56,318 bases of DNA from Clostridia bacterium (GCA_910575725.1 CAJTFE010000026.1:4388-60705), one strand, 5' to 3'; shown: positions 25,016 through 34,255, counted from the first letter of the stretch. The notes: a model not told the origin generated them from the sequence alone. Numbers and translations are program-made.

Positions 25016-26290
25016 TCAGCCTATCTTTCTCTTCTTTCTGACATAGGGCTTCTTATTATCCTTCCATACGGGCCGTTCCCGGCCGGTATGCATGCTCTGT
25101 GTCCTGCCTGTTGTCCTGCTTCTTTGCGTCTGCCTGGCCTTGGAAGTCCTTCGTCCCGGTTCGGCACGCTTTCCTGTCTGTCTGCTCCTGCTCCGGGCAT
25201 GAACTGTCTGCTGCCGCGCCTTTGCCGCCGCATAAGCGCTTCCGCTCCCATGTACACGGCGCTTTTTCCGGCGCTTCCGCTTTCCGGATGTCCGTACCGC
25301 CATGCTGACGCCGATTCCTCCTGCAACTGCTGCGGATCCTGCAAAAAGTCCGAAGAATATCTTTGTCCATACATCCATACCGATGGCCCCGGTCTTTTCT
25401 CTCCACAGCTTCGCCCCGTCTTCCCACAGGGAATGTTCCGGAATCAAGGGCTCCTTTTCCTCCGATTCCTCCTGGGAATCATCGTTTTCCAGGCTCCAAT
25501 CCGGATCTGATTCCAAAGAGTCTTCACTGGCCGGATCCTTTAACACGGTGTCCAGAATCTTCTGGGCGCTTCCGGTAGTTCCTGCGGACGGCTTATTCTT
25601 GTCCTTCTTTTTGTCATGCCCCCCGCCGGAAGAGCTTCCGCCGCCGGAGCTTCCGCTGTCGGAATTCTCTCCGCCGGTATTTTGGCCGTCGCTTCCTTCA
25701 TCCGGCTTCTCCTCTTCCTCCGGAGGTCTCATTTCCTCTCCCACATCGTCGTCATCGGCATTGCCTCCGCTTGGGCCGCCGTTGTTGATGCTCTGCCCCC
25801 CATTGCCGGTATTGACCTCGCCCTCATACATGCCGTGGGCGCTGTTTACAGTCTTAAAGCTGTCTTTTACTACTTTGACAGTCGTTTTTTCCTCAGAGTT
25901 TACAACCACCTTTCCCAGAGAAATATTTTTACTGTTGTAAATATTCTTGTTCCCGGAAATATAAATGTTTAAAACTCCTGTATCCTCCTGGTAACGATAC
26001 TCCTTCATTACGCCCTGGGGAATACTGCTTCCGAACTCAAAAGAAACATCTTCTTTTTTTATGCTTCCCTGTCCCGAAAGCTGGAAGCTGAGCTGTATGG
26101 CCACAACCTCCTCCGGAGGGGTAAAGGTTCCGTTCTGGTTCTCCCCGACAGGAAGTTCAAGAGTCGCCTCGATCCCCCCGTTTACATTGTTTAAGGACAC
26201 GGTCTCCTTTTCCCCAGCCCTCACCGACAATACGAAAGCCGTAAAACAGACAAGTGAAATTCCAAGCCAGAGAATGAATTTATTTCTCAT
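25016..26290 (-). CDS. membrane-anchored surface protein with cohesin-like domain and basic tail
   Basis: The 424-aa protein has a signal peptide (about 1-26), then an all-beta region (about 27-165; VVAIQLSFQLSG, GVLNIYISGNKNIY, ISLGKVVVNS) that resembles cohesin domains. A Glu/Gly/Ser-rich linker follows (about 165-305), one membrane segment (about 308-333) and a roughly 90-residue Arg/Lys-rich cytoplasmic tail. There is no LPxTG. ATG 26290 has GGGAGG just upstream; the longer frame is unlikely. The gene follows the dockerin-bearing M60 peptidase by 82 bp. The inference is a membrane receptor for that dockerin. Cohesin assignment is by pattern only. Confidence 0.7.
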   Translation of the reverse strand: MRNKFILWLGISLVCFTAFVLSVRAGEKETVSLNNVNGGIEATLELPVGENQNGTFTPPEEVVAIQLSFQLSGQGSIKKEDVSFEFGSSIPQGVMKEYRYQEDTGVLNIYISGNKNIYNSKNISLGKVVVNSEEKTTVKVVKDSFKTVNSAHGMYEGEVNTGNGGQSINNGGPSGGNADDDDVGEEMRPPEEEEKPDEGSDGQNTGGENSDSGSSGGGSSSGGGHDKKKDKNKPSAGTTGSAQKILDTVLKDPASEDSLESDPDWSLENDDSQEESEEKEPLIPEHSLWEDGAKLWREKTGAIGMDVWTKIFFGLFAGSAAVAGGIGVSMAVRTSGKRKRRKKRRVHGSGSAYAAAKARQQTVHARSRSRQTGKRAEPGRRTSKARQTQRSRTTGRTQSMHTGRERPVWKDNKKPYVRKKRKIG

Positions 26291-26372
26291 AAGTGCCTCC
26301 CTTGCTGCAGCTCTGACCGGCCGGCGTTCACAGGACAAACCATAACCCGTCAGATATCTTCATTCACGTGCT

Positions 26373-29300
26373 CTATTTTTTACTGCTGCTAAGACTTATT
26401 TCCGGAAGTGTTCCAGGTACGGTTATAAATTCCGTATCGCTGACTAACCGCTGGCCTTCATTGGTAAGTGCATTGTCCACCCTGTAAAGCTCTGCACGCA
26501 CCTTCCCGGGAAGGCTTGCGGCAGAAATGCCTGCCGAGGGTTCTATCCAGTAGATCCAGGTTCCGTCTGAGGTATCGCCCAGCAATGCATTCCCCGGATC
26601 CTCTGCCAGAATAATCTGGTGTGCCGTCAAGGTTCCGTCTTCGTCCGTGCCGCCTACAATATTTCCGTTCTCGTCGTAGAGCACCACCACATTATATGCC
26701 GGATTTCCCTTATACGTTCCCGTAAATATGATGGAATCCTTCGGAATCTTTTCCCCTTTCTTCCCGTACTGGTAATCACTTGCAAGCTTTCCAACGGCCT
26801 TTTGTCCGTCGGCCACCGTCATAAATTCCACATTATCTCCGGAAGGCCCGTACAGGTCAAGCTCTGCCACGGAAATGTTCTTTCCCTGCTGCCCAACTGC
26901 CGTCAGCTTCACATACGCCGCATCGTAGGTACAGATCCAGTTGTCCTTGCCGTTGGTAAAGTAGACTCTTGACTTTCCGCCTGACTGTGCGAAGGTTCCG
27001 GTTCCTACCTCCCGGTATACCTGGCCGTCCTCACTGATCTCAATCTTATAATCCGTCGCCGCCTGTCCGCCGGACGGGAAGGTGTATTCCAAAGCCGATA
27101 CCGGCGTACTCTGGTTCAGTTCCAGAAGGATATAAGGATCTTCCGTACCTGCCGTTCCGGTATACACCGTGCCCGGATTACCGTCAATCACCTTCGTTAC
27201 TGCGGATATGGTTTCGCTCTCACAGGGAAGATCCTCTGTTCCGTCAGGCTTGGAATCCTCGCCGGAGGTCATATTCGTGGAAGCGGTCCATGCGCTCTTA
27301 TCCTGCAGCCCGTCGCCTTTTATCTTTACGGTGCCTGCCTGGCATACGTCCGCACGGTTCAAATATTTATCTATGGCTGTCACCTCGTAGCGGATCACAT
27401 GGTTGGCTGCAAAGGCTGCCTCATCCGTGAAGGTATCCGTCTGGGTAAAGCCTGCCGTCTCACGGCGCTCCTCTCCTCCTTCCACAAACACACGGGTAAT
27501 CTCATAGCCCTGTAAAAGCTCCGGATCTCCCCCTGTATAGGTCATCTTCAAAGTAACCTTGCTGTTATTTTCCGAAACCGTGGCTGCCGCCGCCTGCTTT
27601 CCGGCAAATCCGGCTCCGCCCACATGCTCCATCTCGTAAACACGGGCCGTATCGTCCACATAGTAAATGGCTCGTTTTTCCGCTTCAAACTGCTTCATGT
27701 AGGCTGTGCTTTCCGTATCCGGCCGCATACCCCAGCGGATAAAGAATTCGCTCAAATCTTTTTCTGCGGCTGCGCTTGCCAGACGCATCAGATTCTGCTC
27801 CCGTCCCCCGTTCAGGGTAAGAGCCACTCCGCCCGGCTTGGGAGCCCGGCTGGTATCTCTCGCATAGCTGTCTACTCTTGCAAAGAATAAATTGTCAAAT
27901 ATCTCATCATACGTTCCGTAAGTCTTGTAATTATAATCCCGGTCATAGGCCAGATGAAGCTGCCAGTACATACCAAGCTGGGTAAATACATTGCTTGCGG
28001 CCCCCTCTGTCCCCGAGGTTACCTTCTTGAATACCTCCGGATATTTGAAGCGGACTGTACTGTTATCGTCCTTGGCCTGGGCCAGCACAGAGAAATAATT
28101 ATTTGTCACCTCTGCATGAGCATAGGCGCCCTGGTTGATATTATGTCCGATCTCATGTGCAATTCCCCAGCCGTAATACCGGCCGCTCTGATATCTTCCC
28201 CGTTCGTCTGATACGACCGGCTGGCCGCTCATCATTCCCGAGGTTTCGTTCCACTCGATACCGATGTGATTTCCTGCCGCATACATGAAGGCTCCTGCAA
28301 ACATCTTCATATAACGGATATTCAAGTACCGATATGGCAGATGGTTCTTGTCGATAATACTGCTGTTGGTTCCCTCCGCAAAGGAATCGGTCAAGCCCTT
28401 ATGCTGATAAAACAGCGTGAGCATATCTCCCATAGCCTGTACGGTCTGGGAAAGCCGTTCTTCCGGATTCTCTCCCAGCCCTGCAAGCACCTGGCTGGCC
28501 GGAAGCGAGAGCATCATCTGATCTGTCTGAATATCTGTAAGATTCAGAATACACTCTGCCTTATTGTATGCATATCTTACATTCTCATTCTCAGATCCGT
28601 CGTGAAGCTCTTCGTGCTTTTTGCCAAGCTCTGATACGTAGTCTCTCAGCTCCTGTACATATGTCTGTATCCGCTGGCTCTTTTCTTCTTCTGATACCCC
28701 GTACAGACAAAGCACCGGATAGCTGGTTCCGCCGCTGACCCGGACTGCATAGGCATCCCGGCTGTTGTTTCCGTTATACTGAATATAAAGGGCTCCTCCC
28801 CGTTCTTTATCCGTGGAGCAGATCTCCCCAACCTTAATTTCATTTCTGCCGATTTTCAGATTTACACTGCCGCTTAAGGCAGAGGATTCCGCATGATGCT
28901 GGGTATATACCAGGCTTAAGGATGTGGCTGCCCCTTCCTTCTTTCCCGGATAGCCCACGTATACTACAAGATCGTCGCCTGCTGCGGCCGTAACTCCAAG
29001 AGGCTGCCATGCATTTAAGCCTCCTACGGAAATTCCGGCATCCTTAGCACCTGCAATATCCGGGTTCACATAGAGAACGCCGTTCAGGCCTCCTGTCTCC
29101 AGAAGCTTTCTTGCCGTATCCAGCTCTTTTTGAAGAGCAGTCCGTTCGGGATGATATTCTCCGCTTACCGGATCTGCAGTATCCAGACGCTTCTGCAGCG
29201 CGTCAATGGTTTCCGCTGTCACATCCTCCCGGAGCGTGATATGAAGATCATCCTCGTACAGGTTCATAATATCCTGTTCGATACTGTCGTATTCATAGAA

Positions 29301-31850
29301 GCGTATTTCCGATACGGTTGTCTTTCTAAGGCCGCCGTTGTACCGTCCGATTCCGAACTGCACCTTTGAAGTGCGGACCGGTTCCTTGAATTTTATAAGG
29401 TAATAGTCCCGGCCGTCTGCCCGCTTTTTCAGCATGGTGATATTTTCTACCTTCTGCTTCGTGCCGTTCTCATCCCAGTATTGCACGTTGGCATACATAT
29501 AAGCTCCCAGATCCAGAGGCTCTGCAAAAGCTATCATTCCCAGGTCATAGACACTGTCCAGTTCCACGGTCATACCCTTGTCTCCGCCTGGATAGGCTCC
29601 GCCGTAATCCCAGTCTTCTACCTGGACATAAGACGCATAGTTGTTGTCAAGGAGTCCCAGTGCGCTTTTCTTTTCCGTATCCAGAGCGCTGTCCACCATA
29701 ACGCCGGCTCCGCCTATGGACGCCGCCTTAATATGGCTGCTCAGCACGCCGCTTCCGTTGGAGGTATTGATCAGACGGTAAGCAGGGAGCTTTGCGTCAA
29801 TGAGGCCGCTTATAGTCCTCCCGGAAGCCTCCATAGACTTGGGGCCTTCTCCCAGCTCATTGGATGCCGTTACATAGACTATGTATTTTGTATTGTCCTT
29901 CAGATCGCCAATCTGGTAGTAGAGCCCTTCAATTCCTGCAATTTTCTGGAACTGCGCTGCCCCTTCTTCCTTCCAGTATACGTTGTAGCTATCTGCATCC
30001 TCCGTCTTCTTCCAACGCACGTCTGCGCTTCGATAGCTTCCCTTTACCGATACTCCGTCCGGCGCGGGGGGCTTTCCGCTGACCTTGGGAACCACCGGAA
30101 GCTCATCGCAGTATGCGCTCTTCCAGGCTCCGTTTGTAGAGCGCACGCTTACCATATATTCGGTGCCGTTTTCAAGATCGTCCTTGTCAAACTGGCTGAC
30201 AGTCAGCTTGGTGGAGGTTGTTTTGCGGATCTCTGTCTTGCCGCCCTTTGTGATGGATATTTCGTAGCCTGTTACATTGCTGGCCTTGTTCCAGCTTATG
30301 GTAAAGGACTTGTTTGCCGGATCCGCCTTAAGTCCCACGGGTATATCCGCTGCCGGCTCCGGAATCCTGCTTTCCATGTCATTGACAAATTCCACCCGGG
30401 AGATCTCCGCCAGATTCTGGGATTTGGCTGTCTTTGTGATCACCAGAATCACATGCTTAACGGCAACCTTTCCCCCAAGATTAATGCAGAGGGCTCCGTT
30501 GGGATCCCAGGAGCTCGTAAATTGACTGCTTTTTCCGTAGGACGGAGCGCTCAGCATACGCAGATTGCCCGGAGCAGAAAAGTCTACGTATTCATACTGT
30601 TCCTGACCGCTGCCATCCTGATAGTGAATCTGAACCATTCCCGCTTGGACAGCATGCTCACTGTTTTTCGGAGACTGAATGACAATCCCCCCAAGCTCCG
30701 CCTCTGAGCCGTCAAAGTCGAACATTACCGCTACAGGGCTCTGCCCGGATATGGTTCCTCCTGTGGGAATAAGGCCCACATTTCCGGTTCCGCCCTTAAG
30801 GAGATTGTCCAGATCGCCGCTGACATTCGTGCCGTTTCCTTCTTTCAGCGTCATTGCTTCATTGGGAATCAAAAGCTCCAGGGTAGAGGACTGCGGTTTT
30901 ACTTCCGACAAAGCGGCATAATAATTCAGATCCAGCAGATCCACCTTTCCGTCGCCGTTGAGATCACAGCTTGTATCCTCCGAAGTGTTCTCAATTACGT
31001 TCAGAATAGTTTTTTCGTCTTCACCGCTGAATTTGCCGTCTTTGTTAACATCTCCGTAGAGGAGCACGCCCGGATGAGCCTTCTCCTGCTTTAACTGGGG
31101 AAGGCTTCCGGTGTAAACCTGTATCCGGCAGCCCAGATTTTCTTTTACTTCAATCTTCTGTTCATAGGGGATATAGCCCTGTCCTTCTATGGTTAATGTA
31201 TATTCTCCGCTGCCCAGATTGGCAAACCGGGCAAAGGCTTTTGGAGCTTCCTCCTCCTGCTTTCCTTCCGTCTTGGAGGCAGGAAGAACCATGTTTGTAT
31301 TAGAAGTGCCCGGACCTGTTAAGGTCACATGAAATTCCTGTTCTTTCTGAACTTCTATTCCCGAAATAATCTGTACCTCAACAGAGCCGGGGACTGGTTT
31401 TGGAGGCTCTGTCTGATCCAGATCCTGCCCTTCCTCCGGCACCGGGCTGTTCCCGTCTGGCTGTTCCGGCGGTACAGTATCTTTGGAAGGCTGTCCCTCC
31501 ACAGGTGCGCTGTCCCCGGAAGGCTGCCCTTCTAAAGGTGCGTCGCCACCGGAAGGCTGTGCTTCTCCAGGCGTGCTGTCGCCGGAAGGCTGTCCTCCCT
31601 CAGGCGCAGTATCCCCGGAAGGCTGTCCTGTTGTTGTATCCGGGGCCTGCGTTGTTCCATCTATCCCGTCGCTCTTGGGGGACTGTGTATCTTCCTCTGG
31701 GGCGTCTGCATTTCCCGGTTCTCCTATTCCGACAACCCCTGTAGCTGCAAACCTCTGATTCGTTCCGGCAAATACGGTGCTGCTTCCGGAGGAAACCACC
31801 AGCATCATCACCAGAATTCCTGCAAGAACTCTCGAAAATCTGTACCTCAT
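26373..31850 (-). CDS. secreted M60 (mucin-type) metallopeptidase with dockerin
   Basis: The 1825-aa secreted protein has a signal peptide, then about five degenerate QPSGDxAPxEG repeats (about 70-145) and a beta domain. A type I dockerin follows (about 263-316) with two calcium loops, GDVNKDGKFSGED and CDLNGDGKVDLLD. Next come a galactose-binding-like region, two fibronectin III domains (about 505-680), a second F5/8C-like domain (about 695-850), the M60 catalytic region with HEIGHN (His1232) and Glu1247, and a C-terminal F5/8C-like domain (about 1520-1670). M60 peptidases cleave O-glycosylated mucin-like proteins. No sorting signal is seen, so retention by a cohesin is inferred. ATG 31850 is preferred, with AGGAGA upstream. 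Confidence 0.9.
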   Translation of the reverse strand: MRYRFSRVLAGILVMMLVVSSGSSTVFAGTNQRFAATGVVGIGEPGNADAPEEDTQSPKSDGIDGTTQAPDTTTGQPSGDTAPEGGQPSGDSTPGEAQPSGGDAPLEGQPSGDSAPVEGQPSKDTVPPEQPDGNSPVPEEGQDLDQTEPPKPVPGSVEVQIISGIEVQKEQEFHVTLTGPGTSNTNMVLPASKTEGKQEEEAPKAFARFANLGSGEYTLTIEGQGYIPYEQKIEVKENLGCRIQVYTGSLPQLKQEKAHPGVLLYGDVNKDGKFSGEDEKTILNVIENTSEDTSCDLNGDGKVDLLDLNYYAALSEVKPQSSTLELLIPNEAMTLKEGNGTNVSGDLDNLLKGGTGNVGLIPTGGTISGQSPVAVMFDFDGSEAELGGIVIQSPKNSEHAVQAGMVQIHYQDGSGQEQYEYVDFSAPGNLRMLSAPSYGKSSQFTSSWDPNGALCINLGGKVAVKHVILVITKTAKSQNLAEISRVEFVNDMESRIPEPAADIPVGLKADPANKSFTISWNKASNVTGYEISITKGGKTEIRKTTSTKLTVSQFDKDDLENGTEYMVSVRSTNGAWKSAYCDELPVVPKVSGKPPAPDGVSVKGSYRSADVRWKKTEDADSYNVYWKEEGAAQFQKIAGIEGLYYQIGDLKDNTKYIVYVTASNELGEGPKSMEASGRTISGLIDAKLPAYRLINTSNGSGVLSSHIKAASIGGAGVMVDSALDTEKKSALGLLDNNYASYVQVEDWDYGGAYPGGDKGMTVELDSVYDLGMIAFAEPLDLGAYMYANVQYWDENGTKQKVENITMLKKRADGRDYYLIKFKEPVRTSKVQFGIGRYNGGLRKTTVSEIRFYEYDSIEQDIMNLYEDDLHITLREDVTAETIDALQKRLDTADPVSGEYHPERTALQKELDTARKLLETGGLNGVLYVNPDIAGAKDAGISVGGLNAWQPLGVTAAAGDDLVVYVGYPGKKEGAATSLSLVYTQHHAESSALSGSVNLKIGRNEIKVGEICSTDKERGGALYIQYNGNNSRDAYAVRVSGGTSYPVLCLYGVSEEEKSQRIQTYVQELRDYVSELGKKHEELHDGSENENVRYAYNKAECILNLTDIQTDQMMLSLPASQVLAGLGENPEERLSQTVQAMGDMLTLFYQHKGLTDSFAEGTNSSIIDKNHLPYRYLNIRYMKMFAGAFMYAAGNHIGIEWNETSGMMSGQPVVSDERGRYQSGRYYGWGIAHEIGHNINQGAYAHAEVTNNYFSVLAQAKDDNSTVRFKYPEVFKKVTSGTEGAASNVFTQLGMYWQLHLAYDRDYNYKTYGTYDEIFDNLFFARVDSYARDTSRAPKPGGVALTLNGGREQNLMRLASAAAEKDLSEFFIRWGMRPDTESTAYMKQFEAEKRAIYYVDDTARVYEMEHVGGAGFAGKQAAAATVSENNSKVTLKMTYTGGDPELLQGYEITRVFVEGGEERRETAGFTQTDTFTDEAAFAANHVIRYEVTAIDKYLNRADVCQAGTVKIKGDGLQDKSAWTASTNMTSGEDSKPDGTEDLPCESETISAVTKVIDGNPGTVYTGTAGTEDPYILLELNQSTPVSALEYTFPSGGQAATDYKIEISEDGQVYREVGTGTFAQSGGKSRVYFTNGKDNWICTYDAAYVKLTAVGQQGKNISVAELDLYGPSGDNVEFMTVADGQKAVGKLASDYQYGKKGEKIPKDSIIFTGTYKGNPAYNVVVLYDENGNIVGGTDEDGTLTAHQIILAEDPGNALLGDTSDGTWIYWIEPSAGISAASLPGKVRAELYRVDNALTNEGQRLVSDTEFITVPGTLPEISLSSSKK

Positions 31851-31985
31851 ATTTTTCTCTCTCCTCATATATTCTTAGAATCCTCCCGAAAAACCAGCCT
31901 CACAGGCCAAGGCAAAGGCGCCGCCGGGAGCATTCCCTTATGAACGGCGGGCGAAAAGTTAAGCTGCCGTTTTTTGTGAGTATAC
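31851..31985 (-). promoter_or_regulatory. structured 5' leader of the M60 gene
   Basis: The roughly 135-nt untranslated leader contains a strong hairpin (CGCCG and CGGCG closing a 23-nt loop) and, nearer the start, a small stem UGGCCU-GUG-AGGCUG followed by GUUUUU, which looks like an intrinsic terminator ahead of the gene. I could not match it to a known riboswitch class. It may act by conditional termination. Confidence 0.45.
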
Positions 31986-31991
31986 AGAAAT

Positions 31992-32020
31992 ATTTTATTA
32001 TGAAATCAGAGGAAATGCAA
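31992..32020 (-). promoter_or_regulatory. promoter of the M60 surface operon
   Basis: On the minus strand TTGCAT (32015-32020) and TAAAAT (31992-31997) are spaced by 17 bp. Transcription would start near 31985 and read the M60, cohesin-like and lipoprotein genes. Confidence 0.7.
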
Positions 32021-32032
32021 CTATTTTCGACA

Positions 32033-32058
32033 ATTTATGTAACCTATTTATGTAACCT
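32033..32058. promoter_or_regulatory. tandem 13-bp direct repeat upstream of the M60 promoter
   Basis: ATTTATGTAACCT occurs twice without a gap (32033-32045 and 32046-32058), ending 12 bp upstream of the -35 box of the M60 promoter. Spacing by 13 bp resembles direct-repeat sites of response regulators such as LytTR proteins. No LytTR gene is in the window. Confidence 0.55.
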
Positions 32059-32062
32059 GTAT

Positions 32063-32842
32063 CTACATAAGGTAATTCAAAAGGGTTTCTTTGAACGTGT
32101 CTTCCCCAAGACGCCGGAATCCCCAGGTATCTCCCAGCTTCCTGCACATATTCCTGTAATTTCCGTTAGGCGTAAGCTTTGCCGCCGATTCATTGTAACC
32201 GCTGACTTCATCATCAATCGCTCCCATCAGCTCCCGGGCGGCCGTATCGCAGTTGTGGGTATAAATCTGGTAAAGGGGAATCCCCTCTCTCTTAGGGAAA
32301 TCTTCTATCTGCTTCCAAAGCTTTTCCGCCTCTTCTCCCGATCGCTCATACAGGGCGGCGTACAGTCTCTCAAAATCTTCCCCTGCGGCTATGTAAACCT
32401 CTGCTGCCTGAACAACTATTTCATACTGCTCTCTCGAAATCTTCCTCCAGAGGGCCCGATCAAAGTTGCTGCATTCCTCATATTCTCCTGCCGGAAGATT
32501 CCCTGTGTCCAGCAGCTCCTCTACGCCCTCTCTATCCAGAAAAAATTCCTTCATTTTCCCAATACCCTCTTTCCCCAGAAGGCACTGTGCCAGATTATAC
32601 TGCATCCCATTGTAGCTGAATATCCGCCCTTCTCCCTGCTCATCCGTGAGCATCAGCGCCGCATGTCCCAGTCCTTTCATACCGTCCACATTTAAAAGAT
32701 AATAGATTCCGCAGAGTCCGTGCTCACTCCGGCATTCCCGGTAAGAGGTTCCGCTGCGGCTTATAAGCCGGTATATCAGAAAAGCACATATTCCCAGAAA
32801 AATAAGTATAAGAAACCGTCCGGCTCTTTTTCCCTTACTCAT
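32063..32842 (-). CDS. membrane-anchored protein, possible permuted papain-fold hydrolase
   Basis: The 259-aa protein has a basic N-terminus and one membrane segment (about 9-27), with the rest outside. A His in GLGHAALMLT (about residue 58) and a later Cys in THNCDTAARELMG (about residue 197) are arranged as in circularly permuted NlpC/P60-like (YiiX/LRAT) enzymes, where His precedes Cys. It overlaps the C39-type gene by 8 bp, so the two are translated together. I do not assign a family; a cell-surface peptidase or amidase is one possibility. Confidence 0.65.
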   Translation of the reverse strand: MSKGKRAGRFLILIFLGICAFLIYRLISRSGTSYRECRSEHGLCGIYYLLNVDGMKGLGHAALMLTDEQGEGRIFSYNGMQYNLAQCLLGKEGIGKMKEFFLDREGVEELLDTGNLPAGEYEECSNFDRALWRKISREQYEIVVQAAEVYIAAGEDFERLYAALYERSGEEAEKLWKQIEDFPKREGIPLYQIYTHNCDTAARELMGAIDDEVSGYNESAAKLTPNGNYRNMCRKLGDTWGFRRLGEDTFKETLLNYLM

Positions 32843-33932
32843 TTTGCTCCCCTTCCGGGCCCTGGTAGCTGTAGGCCCACAGGTTTTTTATCTGGCCCAT
32901 AAGCTGGTTGATGTCCCAGGCTTCCTTGCTGCGAATCTTGCTGTTGGGATCGTTTAGGATGATTTTTCCATCCTCATCCACGCCGGTGAGCACCAGAAAA
33001 TGCCCGCTGTCCGTAAAATCTCCGGGGCCTACCACGCAGATAATGGGCGTACCTGCCTCTAGCGCGGCCTTGATATGTTCTTCGTCAAAAATAACTTCCT
33101 CATAGAGAAGCCCAAGTTCGGATGCGCCCTGAGTCATCAGATCCCAGGAGGAACCGGAGCCGGATACATAGTAGCCGCTGTTTTCCGCCATCCTGGCCGT
33201 CTTGTAGGGATTCCAGCTGCTGTCGCCGCTTAAGCCGCAGCGCACCATAGACAGGCAGGTAGGGCCGCAGCCGGTGAGAGCCAGGAAATCGTCCCCGTAG
33301 GTCTCGTAGCCCCAGCGCTCGTCCCATTGGAGGAACAAAGGAATCTTCCCTTGAGTCACCTCCTTTGACACGTCGATATCCACATGCCTGTCCTTGTTCT
33401 TTGGATAATTCATTACAAAATCCTTGGTTTCCGGATTTTTCTCCAGAAGCTTTAGGAGGCTTTCGGGGTATTCTTCTTTCTCTGCAAGCTTTTCAATATC
33501 TATTTTTTCTTCTTTTTTACCTGGCTCTGCAGTCCAATTTTTTACAAGCCTAATCCCCAGGAAAAGGGCGATGCCAAAGAGAGCCGCTGTAAAGAGAACC
33601 AGGGCCTTTCGGATTCTGGCTTTGCGCTTTCGCCGGAGCTTAAGCCTTCTTCTGCGCTCCTGCTCCTTTCGTTCCTGCGCTCTTCTCTGCTCTACTTCCA
33701 GCCGATCCGGCCAGGAACCGGCGGCTGCCCGTCTTACTCCGGATGTCCTTTGCTCCGAGCGGCGCTGCGGCTGATATCCGCCGGCCTGTCTGCGGCCCTG
33801 CGGCTGCCCTCCGCCCTGGCGGGCCGGGCCGCTGCGGCCGCCGCTCTGTGTACTGCGGCTCCGGCCTTCTCCCCGTGCCCGTCCGTTTCCTTCCATGCGG
33901 CTGTTTCTGCTTCTTTTTTCATCCTGTCTCAT
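32835..33932 (-). CDS. membrane-anchored C39-type cysteine peptidase-like protein
   Basis: The 365-aa protein starts with a 105-residue Arg/Gly/Gln-rich cytoplasmic region, then a membrane segment (about 109-128), a short linker and an extracellular C39-like domain. The domain carries LTGCGPTCLSMV (catalytic Cys near 223), SGHFLVLTG (His near 311) and ILNDPNS (Asp near 325). C39-like domains cleave leader peptides or other proteins. Its basic cytoplasmic region is unusual and echoes the basic tail of the cohesin-like protein. It overlaps the next gene, which supports a joint role. Confidence 0.82.
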   Translation of the reverse strand: MRQDEKRSRNSRMEGNGRARGEGRSRSTQSGGRSGPARQGGGQPQGRRQAGGYQPQRRSEQRTSGVRRAAAGSWPDRLEVEQRRAQERKEQERRRRLKLRRKRKARIRKALVLFTAALFGIALFLGIRLVKNWTAEPGKKEEKIDIEKLAEKEEYPESLLKLLEKNPETKDFVMNYPKNKDRHVDIDVSKEVTQGKIPLFLQWDERWGYETYGDDFLALTGCGPTCLSMVRCGLSGDSSWNPYKTARMAENSGYYVSGSGSSWDLMTQGASELGLLYEEVIFDEEHIKAALEAGTPIICVVGPGDFTDSGHFLVLTGVDEDGKIILNDPNSKIRSKEAWDINQLMGQIKNLWAYSYQGPEGEQNE

Positions 33933-34090
33933 GCTTTTTCCCCCATTATAAGAACGCTTACAGCTTTCGGCTCTCTGCTGCTTTACTCCTGCGCCAGACG
34001 GCTGCGATTCCTTTTTCTTATCTTTATTATTGCAGACAAGGATTGGGTATTTCTTTATTTTTTCTTAGGAAACCTCAAGTATTTTCTTAC

Positions 34091-34118
34091 ATTATACCAA
34101 AAAATTATAAAAATTCAA
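34091..34118 (-). promoter_or_regulatory. promoter of the C39-type gene pair
   Basis: On the minus strand TTGAAT (34113-34118) and TATAAT (34091-34096) are separated by 16 bp, leaving about a 150-nt leader before the start at 33932. The 323-bp gap 33933-34255 otherwise holds only the hairpin at 34204-34246. Confidence 0.6.
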
Positions 34119-34203
34119 AAAAGAACTGCTCTTCTGGTTTAAACAACGCAAAATCAGAAAGGCAGCCCTTTTCTCTTAATTATTATATGTGGTTTACAGA
34201 AAT

Positions 34204-34246
34204 AGGGACTGCCCTCTTAAAGCTGCCTTCAGCAAGAGCAATCCCT
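34204..34246 (-). terminator. hairpin after the ABC permease gene
   Basis: AGGGACTGCCCTCTT is nearly complementary to AAGAGCAATCCCT (two-base bulge) just beyond the permease stop codon. There is no clear T-run, so it may be a weak terminator or a stabilising 3' hairpin. Confidence 0.4.
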
Positions 34247-34255
34247 TTCACATCC

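Noticed and set aside
29481..30707. Plus-strand 408-aa open frame inside the M60 gene
   Set aside because: It is opposite a clear multidomain protein with in-frame FN3 and M60 motifs; no ribosome binding site or recognisable domain.
31851..31985. c-di-GMP or cobalamin riboswitch in the M60 leader
   Set aside because: The conserved core sequences of these riboswitch classes are absent; only generic hairpins are seen.
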